DNA from: Ophiobolus disseminans
Taxonomy: Eukaryota > Ascomycota > Dothideomycetes > Pleosporales > Phaeosphaeriaceae
Reading direction: 5' to 3'
DNA length: 64,000 nt
Assembly: GCA_010093685.1 (NCBI GenBank)
Contig: MU006220.1
Coordinates: 1,457,502-1,521,501, forward strand
Positions 11,753 to 22,659 of the stretch are shown piece after piece (the stretch's first letter is position 1; each line of letters begins with the position of its first letter). The translations under genes and the position numbers were made by a program. The notes below the pieces were generated by a model, which saw only the letters and a program-made list of their open reading frames with translations, searched no databases and had not been told where the DNA came from.

Positions 11753-13447
11753 TCGTGTCGCTGGTGATGGAAATATGTGCGTCAGCTTCGGCGATGATGT
11801 CAAAGGTTTTGGATAGGGCTATGGACCGCTGGATGTGTCTGAGCATTGTGTATAGTTATCCGGGCGTTTTTTTGTGCGTGTGGCATGGGTGTGGCGCATT
11901 GCAGTTCGGCGTTACGATACTTCAATGACTGGCACGTCGTCTGTCGATTTAGGGACTACGCGTATGTGTATATTTTGTGTATGAAGACAATGAAAGACAT
12001 GTACGATCTATTCCGACCCATCCATTTCATCTTACCCGCCAATATCGAACGACGTCGTCAGTGTACGTAGACATATCTTCTATTCCTTTCGCACGACTTC
12101 ACGTCGCTATGCATATCATTTGTTTCGCAAAGCTAGCCTCGATAAGTAACTTTCTTCCCCTCCACAATTGTCCTTGGGAGTCTTATCCTCGCTCCACCTT
12201 ACTCCAACTAAACTCCCCGCCCAGGAATACGTCCGCCGCGGCGCCCTCAGACACATCCCCGCAACACCGATATGACCCACATCCCGCCCAGCACCATCCA
12301 GCACCGCAGTCGCCGACACACACGGCCCAGGATTCGTCGCGCCCGGCGCACTGTATGCCTCGCGGATCATATTGGAGCTCTCGTCCACGCTTGAAGGTCT
12401 AGCATCGTCGCAACAGACGCCCTTGGACCGACCGAGAAAGCTGAAGGAGTCTGCAGTGTGGTCTTACGAGTTCAAGGCTCTTTCGACAGTCGGCGGTCTA
12501 TTCAACGATGGGCAGCCATATTGTTATCGCTACCTATTCTGGTCTCAGTCCGATTCTGCCCTCGAATATGCATACTCACGTTTCTTTTCACTGACCTATG
12601 TTCCTCTTTGATGCGGGATAATATGCATATTCACCCACAGCCACTCGCAACCGTCGTTCACCGCCTGCGCACTGCTCTTCAAGATTTTCTGGTAGCACTC
12701 TATAGATGTTATCGACTATAGCGTCCGTATTGCTCTAGGTATGTAAGAGATAGTATAAGGAGGAATATTATTGATAAAGTATTTAAGCTTTAAAGTAGTA
12801 ATGTTAAGGAGATGCATTATATTTAGGTGCTTACCTATTACTTAGCTTATCTTGATAGAAGGAAAGAGGAGTACTAATGTTCAGCCTGGAAGACTACCAT
12901 CTGTTCTATGTTTGGTTGCGTTTCAGTCTCAAGACTAGCATTTCCTTCTTCGAGATTCTTCCATGACTGTCCTGATAAATTTTTACTCCTATAAGCCGCA
13001 GTCAAGCTCGTATACAGGCGGACGGCATAGTTTATTGTTCTCATGCAGGGTTGGCATCCATGGATTTCTGCGCTGTTCCATCGTTTCATACACGCTGATA
13101 TCACGGTGCCTTGCGTGTACTTTCCATGCGGAAAACAATAATTTGTTGTTGCGGTCATGCTTCCTGGATATCTGGCGGTTTCACGGGTCAAATTGGGAGT
13201 GTGGACGAAATAGGTATTCATGTTGAAGGCTTCGTAGTGCGAGGACGGCGCGAGATTGATCACCTGGGCAGGAGCCAAGATTGGTGTTTTGTAATCTCCA
13301 CTTTTTAACTTTAGCATTAAAACCCTCTCATGGATTTGTCGGACCAAAAACACATCGACCGGCTTGCCTCATTCAGCCGAACCCGTGCGATCGACGTCCC
13401 CACTTCTTCACGCCATCACGGAACACAGATGCTAAACACGGGCATCA
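11753..13447. other. Intergenic, with possible gene relics
   Basis: No clear gene. Two minus-strand frames might be remnants: 12388-12116, and 13353-12874 (159 residues, with HTPNLTRETARYPGSMTA and four cysteines in its middle). I recognise neither family. Between them, 12735-12880 is strikingly AT- and TA-rich (taagagatagtataagg, ttaagctttaaagtag) compared with the roughly 50% GC of the surroundings, as expected of a small RIP-mutated repeat relic. Confidence 0.4.
12735..12880. repeat. Short AT-rich island, possible RIP-mutated relic
   Basis: About 145 bases dominated by A, T and TA dinucleotides, with almost no CA or TG steps in its centre, inside DNA of ordinary composition. No ends, inverted repeats or coding capacity remain that would show which element it came from. 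It could equally be simple AT-rich intergenic DNA. Confidence 0.35.
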
Positions 13448-13624
13448 ATGTCTTCTCCTCTCAAACCTCAAGTCAAAATCCTCAGATCCATCGTCTACTT
13501 ACGCTCAGTACGTCCACATTACCAACACCCCTTTCATTCCGTCAGCCTTCCACGGCCACGCCCACCACTCCTTCTTCCACCCTCACACTCTCCTTCCAGA
13601 ATCAGGTTCTACACTACCACCACA

Positions 13625-14743
13625 ATGCCCTACTCCCCTCGTGTCGGCGACCCCCTCGCCACCCTCGACACGCCCTCCATGATCGTCGACCTCGACCTCA
13701 TGGACTCCAACATCTCCACCCTCATGTCGCGCCTTCTCCCCACCGGGGTCTCCATCCGCCCACATCTCAAAACCACCAAATCCGCACTGCTAGCCCAGCG
13801 CCTCGTCGCCGCGGGCGCAAAAGGCGGGTGCGTAGCTAAGCTGTCTGAAGCGGAAGTCATGTGCGCCAAAGGTTTCACCGATGTACTCATCACGTGTGAA
13901 ATCGTGGGGAAGCCAAAAGTAGCGAGATTAGTGGAGTTATGGAAGACAAATCGGGAGGTCAAGATTGTTATTGATAGCGAAGTCTGCGCAAAGGGGATAA
14001 GCGATGCCATCGCGGAAAGCGGAAGTACTGCAGACGAGAAGATCGCCGTGCTGATCGACCTCGACGTCGGACTACACCGCACAGGCGTTCAACCCGGTGC
14101 TCCAGCACTCGAACTCGCGCGGTGTATAGCGATGTTGCCGCACCTGCGCTTGATTGGGGTGCAGGGGTATGAAGGGCACTTACAGCACGTTCACAGTTTC
14201 GAAGAGCGGAAAGCAGCGTGTTTGGAGTCGATGCGTACGCTTGTCTCGACGGCTGATGCGCTGCGGAAAGACGGACATGAGATTAGTGTTGTTACGACAG
14301 GCGGAACAGGAACAGCGGAGTTTTGCGCAAGCGTGCATGGCGTGACGGAGGTTCAGCCCGGGAGCTTTTTGTTCATGGATACGGACTATCGGGCGGCAAT
14401 TGGGGGGACGTACTCGAATAGCCTGACGATATTGTCTACGGTGCTGTCTACACAGGGACCGAGGATCGTGACGATTGATGCGGGGCTCAAGAGCTTGACC
14501 ACGGATAGTGGGTTGGCGGAGTGTAAGGCACCGGGGTATGAGTATGGGGTGTTGGGAGATGAGCATGGGAGCTTGGAGTGGAAAGATGGTGGAGAGGGGA
14601 AGCCGTTGAAGGTGGGTGATAGGGTTGAGATGGTGCCGAGCCATATTGATCCGACGATCAATTTGCATGACGTGTATTATGCATACAGGAAAGGGGTGAT
14701 CGAGGAGATATGGAGTGTGGATTCAAGGGGGAAAGTGCAGTAA
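13625..14743 (+). CDS. PLP enzyme of the D-threonine aldolase / D-serine dehydratase family
   Basis: Single exon, 372 residues from the ATG at 13625; an upstream in-frame ATG at 13448 would add 59 Arg/Pro/Ser-rich residues, perhaps a targeting sequence. The N-terminal alanine-racemase-like barrel carries RPHLKTTKS, where Lys49 is the expected PLP lysine of the RPHxKT motif. Later motifs include VLIDLDVGLHRTG, VQGYEGHLQH and TTGGTGTAEF. The C-terminal domain ends with VPSHIDPTINLHD, the metal-binding site: His340 and Asp342. In characterised enzymes His-x-Asp is the D-threonine aldolase form and His-x-Cys the D-serine dehydratase form, so cleavage of D-threonine or D-allothreonine to glycine and acetaldehyde is the better guess. 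No neighbour suggests a pathway. Confidence 0.88.
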   Translation: MPYSPRVGDPLATLDTPSMIVDLDLMDSNISTLMSRLLPTGVSIRPHLKTTKSALLAQRLVAAGAKGGCVAKLSEAEVMCAKGFTDVLITCEIVGKPKVARLVELWKTNREVKIVIDSEVCAKGISDAIAESGSTADEKIAVLIDLDVGLHRTGVQPGAPALELARCIAMLPHLRLIGVQGYEGHLQHVHSFEERKAACLESMRTLVSTADALRKDGHEISVVTTGGTGTAEFCASVHGVTEVQPGSFLFMDTDYRAAIGGTYSNSLTILSTVLSTQGPRIVTIDAGLKSLTTDSGLAECKAPGYEYGVLGDEHGSLEWKDGGEGKPLKVGDRVEMVPSHIDPTINLHDVYYAYRKGVIEEIWSVDSRGKVQ

Positions 14744-14931
14744 TGTGGAGGAGTAGACAATAAGTGAAAAGCGACAACCAGAGTGTCTGATCAGTGAGTG
14801 GAGAGCATGTTAACAACTATTGGCCTTATTCTTTTTAGCTCCTTGGCCCATCCAAGAGGCTCTCACATAGCCTCAAACTGCCAGTCAAGAGTCGCATAAT
14901 CCGTCCTGTATACCGACAGCATACCAACACC

Positions 14932-17544
14932 CTACGCAAAGCCACCCAGCGCCTCCTTGAAGACCTTGAGGCCCTTCTCCAACACCTCCTTTCGACCCTC
15001 CAATCTCTCCCTATTCTTGGCAACCCCAGACTTCTCTGCCGTAAGGAGCGCGATCTGCGCCTCCGTCAAGCCAGCAATGACCTGGGGGCTGAGCACGTTC
15101 CAGCTCAACGTGTCCACCAAGTGACGCTCCACTACCTGCTTGCTCACACAGTTGATGAAGTACTTGAGCTCGTCGGCGTAGTATGCGATCTGAGTGTCGA
15201 GTGCGTCTTCGGCGCTGAACTTGTCCATGTTCTGCTCGATGCCGTTGTGCAGGTCTGCGTCAAGCTTAGCCGGATCGATGAAGGTCTCGGCCTTGTTCTC
15301 GTCGCCATCCTTAGTCCAAGAGACTTTCGCAGAGTGTGCGAAACCAGAGAGGACCTGTGCGAGCTTGGACTTGCGTTGTTTCTGGATCGTCGTGGTGAAG
15401 TAATGGTTGTACGTCATAAGGTTGCGCTGCTTGTCCTCAACGATCTTCTCGAGCTCCACTTTAGCTGCGACGAGAGCGTTATTGAGAGCTTTCTCAACGC
15501 AGTAGTCGGCAAGACGGGCCTTGATGTCCGCTGGTGCAGTTTCAGTTAAGACAATGTCAACAAAGGTCTTGCACTTGTCGGCGACGAGCTCGATGTGTGA
15601 CAGAGCCAACTCGTTCCAAGGCGTGGATTGTTCCCAGAAGAGTTGAGATATGATGAGCGGGTTGAAGCTGCCGGGGAGCTCGAGACCACGAGAGCGTTCG
15701 AGCGTATGATGTACCCAGTCGATTGCAGCGTCTCGGGACATCTTGATTGGACCAGTGATATTGGCAGCAGCGTCGCCTGGATCGTTCTTGACATCCTGGT
15801 CCATCTCGTCCTTGCCTTTTCCAGTTGGAATTCGGTACTTGCAACCAACGCGATGCATCCGCTGTGAGAATTTCAGGTTCAGGTGTTGTACCACGGCACG
15901 AAATCGGCGGACATTCTCGATGGAGTCGACTGCTGCCTTCATGTCAACCGGACCGAAGAAGGGAACATCATATTGTCCGCGTACGCCAGCCTTCAAAAGC
16001 TCGTTGATCCTCATGCCGATGTCGGTCAAGAATATGCGCTGCTCCTGAGGTGTACCACGCTTGACTCCCAGCTGATTGAGGTCCTTGGATACCGTCGCCA
16101 GCTTTTGCATCAGCTCCGTCTTGAGATGGGGCAACTCAGTCTTCAGATGGTTGTGCAACAGAGAGCTCAAGCGAGTGCGCAACGTCTCAATACCTTTGCA
16201 ATGAGATGGCAGATCTAGGTAGGCACCCTTGGAGAAGAATTGACGCTCAGCAGTGTTGCGCTGTGAGAACGACTTGGCGCCTTCAAGGTCACTTCGGTTC
16301 TTCACCATGTGCCATCCTAGTTCGAAGTCGATGTCGCGGTTCTGCGCGAGGTCGATCCAAGCGCGCTGGTTGGCTGTGCCTTCCGTCAGGGTGTCAGGTT
16401 TGGTGATGATACCAAGTGTGCGACGGCCGGCCGGATCGATGGTCTGACAGTGTTTGAGAACAATCTGGTTGGCGTAGTCATTCTTCGCAGTGATGACAGC
16501 CAAAATGATGGTACGGGGGTTGCTCATATAGTCCAACACGAGCTCTTGGATCAAGTTAACGTCCTCATCGCTCTGCATGCGGTTTGCAGAGTGGATGAGA
16601 CCAGGGAGATCGACCAGCGTGAGTTGAGGCCTAGTTGGACCGCTGATCTCCACCGTGAGGACATCTCTGGCAAATGCCTTGTTCGTCTGCCCAATCTCTT
16701 CCAGACCCATCGCCTTCGTAGCTTCCGCGATGATGGCTGGCAGCTCTGTAAAGTCGGTGATGGTTCGAGCGAACAGATTGAGCTCCTGCTGTTCAATTTC
16801 GGGACGAGACTTGTCGGGAGTGATACGAGTTGAGATGGTTGAGGTTGGGTTACGGCGCAGGATGATCTGAAGTACGTCAAAAGGGGCTACTCTAGAGGTA
16901 CAAGTTGGTTGTACTCACTTCAGTGGCGAATCTCGTGCACAGGTTCTCGTTGCGAGGAAAAGGTATCTCGGTAATCTGTCGAGCAGCAGTGTCAGTGTAC
17001 TGTCGCGAACACACTCGATAAAGATACTTACAGCCTCGAGAACAGAGCTCTTGCCAGATGATTGATCACCACACACAACTAGTTGCGGTAGCTCAACGAT
17101 CCCATTCAGACCTTGACGGCGCAGGCGATCGACGATGTCAAGAATCTTCCGCTGCTCGTCGGATTGCAGAGCCTCGAGGCTGTCGGTGGTGACACCATCA
17201 AGATCAACTGCTCTGGCAGTATCTCGCGTGTCGACATCGGTGTCGCCCATCGTCTCGACCGGTCTCTCTTTTGTGCTTGGAGGTGAGTCTGGGACGGGTT
17301 CGTGCTGGGATTTTGATGAAGTTGGTGAGGGTAGTGAGGGTAATAAAGGCGGTGCGGGTGGTGTGGATGGCGAAGGCGAGAAGGGTGAGGGTGAGGAGGG
17401 TGAGGATGAGGAGGATGAGGGTGAGGGTGAGGGTGAAGAAGGTGATGAAGGTGATGAAGGTGGAGAGCTCAGGACAGGTTCGTACCGTCCTTGAGACGAA
17501 GATGATGATGTAGAAGAGAACAGCTTCTGCCAGAAGTTCTTCAT
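14932..17544 (-). CDS. Dynamin-family large GTPase
   Basis: Exons 17544-17032, 16975-16919 and 16866-14932, 834 residues. Dynamin-like GTPases assemble on membranes and drive fission or remodelling. Residues 20-100 are low-complexity Ser/Pro (SSPPSSPSSPSPSPS). The GTPase domain follows: P-loop GDQSSGKS at 159-166, DLPG at 276-279 and TKPD at 345-348, then NRDIDFELGWHMVKNRS and a long middle/stalk region. The C-terminal part (about 730-834) looks like a GTPase effector domain. I see no PH domain or membrane helix, so this is nearer to the Mx/Vps1-like fungal dynamins of unknown role than to mitochondrial Mgm1. The frame is open to 17799, but MKNFWQKLFS at 17544 is chosen because the upstream text has no family resemblance. 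Confidence 0.9.
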
Positions 17545-18138
17545 GTGGGAATCGTAGCAATTTATACGCACGAGTTTGTGTCGGTCGCTGCCAAAGTGCA
17601 TGAAAGGATCGAGCAAGCAAACATCAAGGTTGCACCTTTCATCAACATAATGCATTCTGCATGCTCCCTTCGTACGAAAAGCCAAACGCGACTTCACCGC
17701 TTCATCTGCAAGTTCCCATTTGCACCGGAATGCGCGTCGCCGCAATCCTGGCATTGTTGTCGCGCTGTTAGTGTCTCGGCTACGTGCATGCTCACCCAAA
17801 TAACAAGACGACGAGGCGCATCGATTCCAAGGTTGCTCAAAGGAATGACTGGGAATTTATTTCCGATGGCTGTTTGCCTGTGGAAACGTTTCAGGCATCC
17901 GTTCATTAAGGGCGTTTAGTGCTACGATAATCTATCATCGCATGAAAATTGGATGCTGTGATGAGTAGATGCGAAGAGATTGACAGTTCAGCGGGAAGTA
18001 TCTCAGCACCTTTCTAGATTATCATCGTAACGTCATAAGCCATCCCGGAGGTAGTCGCGTAATTATGACTGTGCTACTGAGGCCCCGAAGGATGGCGAGT
18101 CTTTCTTGCCCAGTCCCAGACAGTGACCAATAGACTCC
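17545..18138. other. Intergenic, no gene seen
   Basis: Upstream region of the dynamin gene and 3' flank of the next minus-strand gene. The open minus frame in 17545-17799 is continuous with the dynamin exon but looks like leader sequence. Confidence 0.5.
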
Positions 18139-19120
18139 TTATGCTTGTGAAGTGCGTACAGGGCTCCGCCAGGCATCCACAGCCCTACGATTCGTAGCCC
18201 AGATGTACGAGTCCAAAGCGACTGGGTAGATCATCCAGAACAACCCCGTCGCCCTCCTCGTGCTTGGCGCTGTCTTCACCACAGTCAAATGCTTGTAGTC
18301 GACAATCTTGCTCGCGAATCGGTGGTTGGCGGAACCCGCGCCAGTTCGAAGGTTGGCGTAACAACGTTCGACCAGTATCATAGTAGACATTCCATCTTCT
18401 GCGTCTGCTAGTGTAGTCGGGTCCGCGAATCGGAGTTTGAACGTTTCTTCGCAGGTGAACATGAATTTGAACATATACTTGACGCGAAACATCGTACGAA
18501 CGGCCTTCAGCTTCAGCTTCAGCTTCAGGGCATCGTCACCCAGCTGCACATCGTAGATCTGTGCCCACGGCAGAACATTGCCAATGTGGCCCCACATGGC
18601 TTCAGCGGTGACGGCGGGTGTCTTGTCAAAGTCGGCGCACCAAAGAGCCTGGCGCTCAGTGGCATTCAGGTCTTCAAACCGCTTGCCAACGTCCACAGCC
18701 TCCTCTTTCCAGCCAACAATCATGAACGAGACTTTGGGGAGAATGAAATCGTTCATGACGACGCCTTGGAAGCGTGACTGGTTCTCGCCAAGTGCCTTCG
18801 CCGCCAGCGCAAACTCTGGTGATGCAGTGTTATCAATTGCACAGACGGCAAGCAGAGCGGTGATATCCACAGGATCGATCTTGTGGTGGAGGATGTAGAC
18901 AACCTTGGCTGCTGCGAGCAGGCAAGAATTCTGGGTGATCTTGGTCGCCTGCGATGGCGCCAGCCCAGACTTGGCTTAAGCCATCCAGCCTCGTTGGCCC
19001 ACAGGACGGTGTTGGGCTGGAGGCTTCCCTGCGTGGCCTAATATCCTCGTCTTCGCGGTTCCAGCAACCCGGTCGTATGATTGACATAGTGCTGAAGTAG
19101 TGCTGGAACTTGATGTACAT
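18139..19120 (-). CDS. Unrecognised protein, 5' end unresolved (possible frameshift)
   Basis: The firm part runs from about 18975 to 18139 and encodes about 275 residues beginning SGLAPSQATKITQNS, followed by LLAAAKVVYILHHKIDPVDI, ASPEFALAAKALGENQ, and a basic end at SPVRTSQA. I do not recognise the family. No ATG opens this frame near its beginning: the upstream coding-like text (SLQPNTVLWANEAGWLK, 19040-18985) lies in another frame and joins only through a two-base shift at ggcttaag near 18980, where I find no usable intron. A TAG|GCC acceptor near 19040 and an ATG at 19120 may belong to the first exon. Either the gene carries a frameshift, or the sequence has an error, or the real start is different. 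Sparse in cysteines; no signal peptide or membrane segment seen. Confidence 0.5.
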
Positions 19121-19353
19121 CGAATCAAAAAGATCAGAGCGCAAATACACCTGCGCGAGAAATAAACAGGGGGTAGTAGCGAAGAGAGAGAAAGGAGATA
19201 AGACAGATATGAATAATAGCAAAATGCATAAATCTACGCCAAGTGACCGAAGAAAACACATGTCGAAACCATTCAGCTCTTACCAAAGCCCTAGCGCCCG
19301 AGAACACTGCACCGCATTGCATTGCCCAACCACCAAAATCTACAACCCTCCCT

Positions 19354-21488
19354 CTACAACTTAACCTCCCCTATGACACCAGCCTTACTCCTCAACCGGT
19401 CCCAATCCTCCATCCGAAACACAACATACCCGTCCTCCCTCCCCGCGCCCAGACCCGCAGGATGCCAATAAAGCGTATCATACACAACCTCCACGGCACC
19501 CTTCTCCGTCGCTTCTTCAGCGGCCTCTTTATCCGTGCGTTCCACAATCTTCCTCAAGTCAATACCATCGCTCCTGAGGGGGACTTTATTCTGTTTATTA
19601 TTATGCATGGTCGTTTGTTTCTGCTGTACCCTCAAGAAAACAGGGACAGCATACTTGGGCAGCTTGAGTTTCGCATGCGCAAGCAGGGCATTAAAGTCGA
19701 AGGAATCGCGATACGCGGGGTCGATGTATATCGCCGCACAGCCCGCGCGGCCGTCGTGTCCGGGGACTTCGACGCCGTAGACGTTGGTCTCTTGGATGCC
19801 GGGGAAAGAACCCAAGGCCTCTGCGACTTCAGCGGTGGAGACGTTTTCTGATTTCCAGCGGAACGTGTCGCCCAGACGATCCATGAAGAACCAGCGGCCA
19901 TCTTTGTCGCGGCGCAGGGCGTCGCCGGTGCGGTACCACAGGTCGCCTTTCTTGAAGACGTCGCGCAGGAAGCGGGACTGCGTGGCTTCGGGGTTGTTCC
20001 AGTAGCCGACAAAGGCTTGCTCCGAGGGCATTTGGACGAGGATTTCGCTTCCTTCTTCGTAGGATTTGCGCTTGCAGAAACCCGTCTTGGGGTCGCGGAG
20101 GAGGTCGCCGGTGACGAGGTCGCATTCGACGGGCACGTAGGTGTTGTGGGTGCGCCAGCGGTCGATGAAGCCTTGGTGGCCGACGGATGTGGCTGTGAAG
20201 GGCCCGCGCGAGCCGTTGAAGAGTGCCATGACGCCTTCTGTGCTGTTGAAGAATTCGCCGACGACTTCGATGCCGAAGCGGTCGACGAAGCGATGCCACA
20301 CGTCGGGGCGGAGGCCGTTGCCAAACATGAATCTGACGTTGTGTTTGCGGTCGAGAGGGCTCGGTGGTGCGTTGATGAGGTAGCGGGCGGTTTCGCCGAC
20401 GTAGACGATGCCGGTGGAGTTGGAGTCGCGAACGTCCTTCCAGAAGCGCGACGTGGAGAACTTTGTGCCGATGCAGCAAGTTATGCCGGCGACCATGCAG
20501 CAGATGGCTGTCGTGCCTCCGGTGCCGTGGTAGAGCGGCATGCAGACATACCATCGGTCGCCGTTGGGTCCTGGCTTGACGTCCATGGCACCCACACGGG
20601 CTGTGATACCAGGCGCTCTTTGCGTTTCGAAGGGGCATGCTTTGGGGTGGCCAGTCGTGCCGCTGGTCTGGTCAGTAATCCCTTACAAAGTGTCATACAT
20701 CAACCCACCTGGTATAGAAGAGGAAAAGCGGAAATTTTCCCTTCGCACCGACTCTCAGCTCGTCGTCCGGTCTCTGTGGTTCCATTCTCGAAATCTCGCC
20801 CTTCTGCTGTTGTCCGAGTATTTTTATGGTCATGCCCAGCTCTTGCTCCAGCCTCTCCCTGACATCCTCAATCCTCTTTCTGCACTCCATGTCCTCGTCC
20901 ACGAAGAGCACCTTGGAGCCTGCGACCTTCAAGCAATGCACCAACGCGTCGCCCGCGAGATTGTAGTTTATCCACGCAGGAGCTGCACCTATCGCCCATG
21001 ACCCGAGTTGTACGAACAAGAACTCGGGTCTGTTGGTCATGTACATGGCGATGAGGTCGCCGGGCTGCACGCCGTTCTGCAGCATGTACTGGCCATAGCG
21101 ACAGGCGTTGGCGTAGGTTTCGGCCCAGGTGTAGCAGCCATTGTGGGACCAGATGGCTTCTTCGTGTGCGGGAAGACGGCGGACTTGGGCTTCGAATTGG
21201 TACCAGAGGGACTGGCCTTTGCCTTGTGCTGGTCAAGTATCAGCATATTGCGGTGTAAGGCAGACGTTGCATCGTACCGTTCTTTTCAATGATGCGCTGA
21301 TTCACTCGTTGTCCACGAATGCCCTTCAGGTCTTTGCTGATGTGGTATTTGGCATCGATGTATGCGGCGGCCGCGCTGACGCCAGCGATTGCGCCTGCTA
21401 CTGGTGCTGTTGCGCACTGTCAGCTTGGATACGCGACGTGATGGTGCTGCGGAGGTGCGCCGCGGCAACTGCACGAACCTAAAGCCAT
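19354..21488 (-). CDS. FAT1: FAT1-type very-long-chain fatty acid transporter / acyl-CoA synthetase
   Basis: Four exons: 21488-21479 (only 10 bases, ATGGCTTTAG), 21406-21278, 21222-20709 and 20662-19354, in all 653 residues, the usual family length. FAT1/FatA enzymes activate long and very-long-chain fatty acids to CoA esters with ATP, at the ER, lipid droplets or peroxisomes, and support uptake. Seen: an N-terminal hydrophobic region (APVAGAIAGVSAAAAY), the AMP-binding signature YTSGTTGHPK at about 216-225 made by splicing AG|C, YVCMPLYHGTGG, FGNGLRPDVW, WYRTGDALRR near 453, and the family signature FFMDRLGDTFRWKSENVS near 470-487. The C-terminus is GEVKL, at best a weak peroxisomal signal. 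The tiny first exon restores the expected N-terminus; its intron has CTGAC 12 bases before CAACAG. Confidence 0.93.
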
Positions 21489-22659
21489 TCCTTTTCCTAC
21501 AATTTCTACAAGCAGTAGGAGATGATACAATGGAAAATCGTCAAAAATCGGTGGATAAAAAAACACGGCAAGAGGTTTACACAGGTCTCAAGAGTTGCAT
21601 CGCATCTAATAAACATAGGCCTCATCTGCGACGCCAGCGCAGGTGATCAATTGCCGACATGTCCTCGGCCATGAATCCAGAACGCCGCCATGCCACATGG
21701 GGTTACCCTCACGAGCTAAGCCCCACAGTTCAGTGCCTTGCTCGACATCCGACTCCACTCCTCAGCCTCATCGGAACGACACCGGTATGCATTCCGGACT
21801 TCGTGTACTAGAGGTGGCGATGAAATTTGTAGCGAACTTTGTTAAAAAAATGGCGGTTGATTCTAGAACCCAGCGTGCCGATGATTTTGCGCTTTTCATG
21901 AAAGTCAATCGCAAGTGAAACGCCAAGTGCAAGTGGTCATGCTCTCTTGCTTATCGACATTTACATACAGTATGCTCGAGGACCTCATGAGATTTCAGCG
22001 TAAGCGGAGGTCGGTCTTGTAATCCAGCGTGTAATGAACGAATTCATCGCGCCCTGAACCAGTTCTTCAGACAACGAGCATAGAAAGACATTCGCAGTTG
22101 AATATTTGACATTTGCTATTATTGACGGGGCTGATCGCTAGAGACAGTAGATACGCTGCACAGCCCGTGTATGACACCCAGGGTCCCGAACCACGTTTCC
22201 AAATACATTGTGATGGAAAATGTGGTGCCATGGTAATATGGAATTGAAGGTTTTCTTACGTCCGTGGTGTCGCATGCCGTCGATTGCGCCGGGCTTTTCG
22301 CCATGATACAGAAGGAAAGCCAGTAGTGGTATCGTGCAGTAAAACCAGGTCAAGGAACAAGGGGTAACGACTATAGTGGACATGAACGCCCGCAGGCTGG
22401 AACGCAGCATGGTATGATAAAGGGTCTGCTGAAGGTAGGGTGCGTATGTGGATACGTATATAAATGGGTATATGGCGGGTGACCATGTGCTTAGATGCGC
22501 ACATAGTGGAGTGGACTGTCGGAAGCCTGGTAGTTTTGTGAAGGCGGGAGGTGAGGGAGGGAAAGCCGAGCTATGGAGCTACACTTAGCTTATCTGATCT
22601 CTCGCAAAGATAAAGATAAGAAAGGAGTCGGTCGGGGGTATCAGTAAAGAAGAGAAGCA
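21489..22659. other. Intergenic, no gene seen
   Basis: About 1.2 kb between the FAT1 start and the 3' end of the Ras exchange factor gene, both on the minus strand. Probably the FAT1 promoter and the 3' UTR of the next gene. Open frames are short and on several strands. Confidence 0.5.

Noticed and set aside
17300..17480. Purine-rich ggtgag/gatgag tract that looks like a microsatellite or G-quadruplex region
   Set aside because: It is the coding strand complement of the Ser/Pro low-complexity part of the dynamin gene; nothing beyond codon repetition is needed to explain it.
20017..20862. 281-residue plus-strand frame opposite FAT1
   Set aside because: Lies exactly antisense to conserved acyl-CoA synthetase exons and crosses their intron; a codon-bias shadow.
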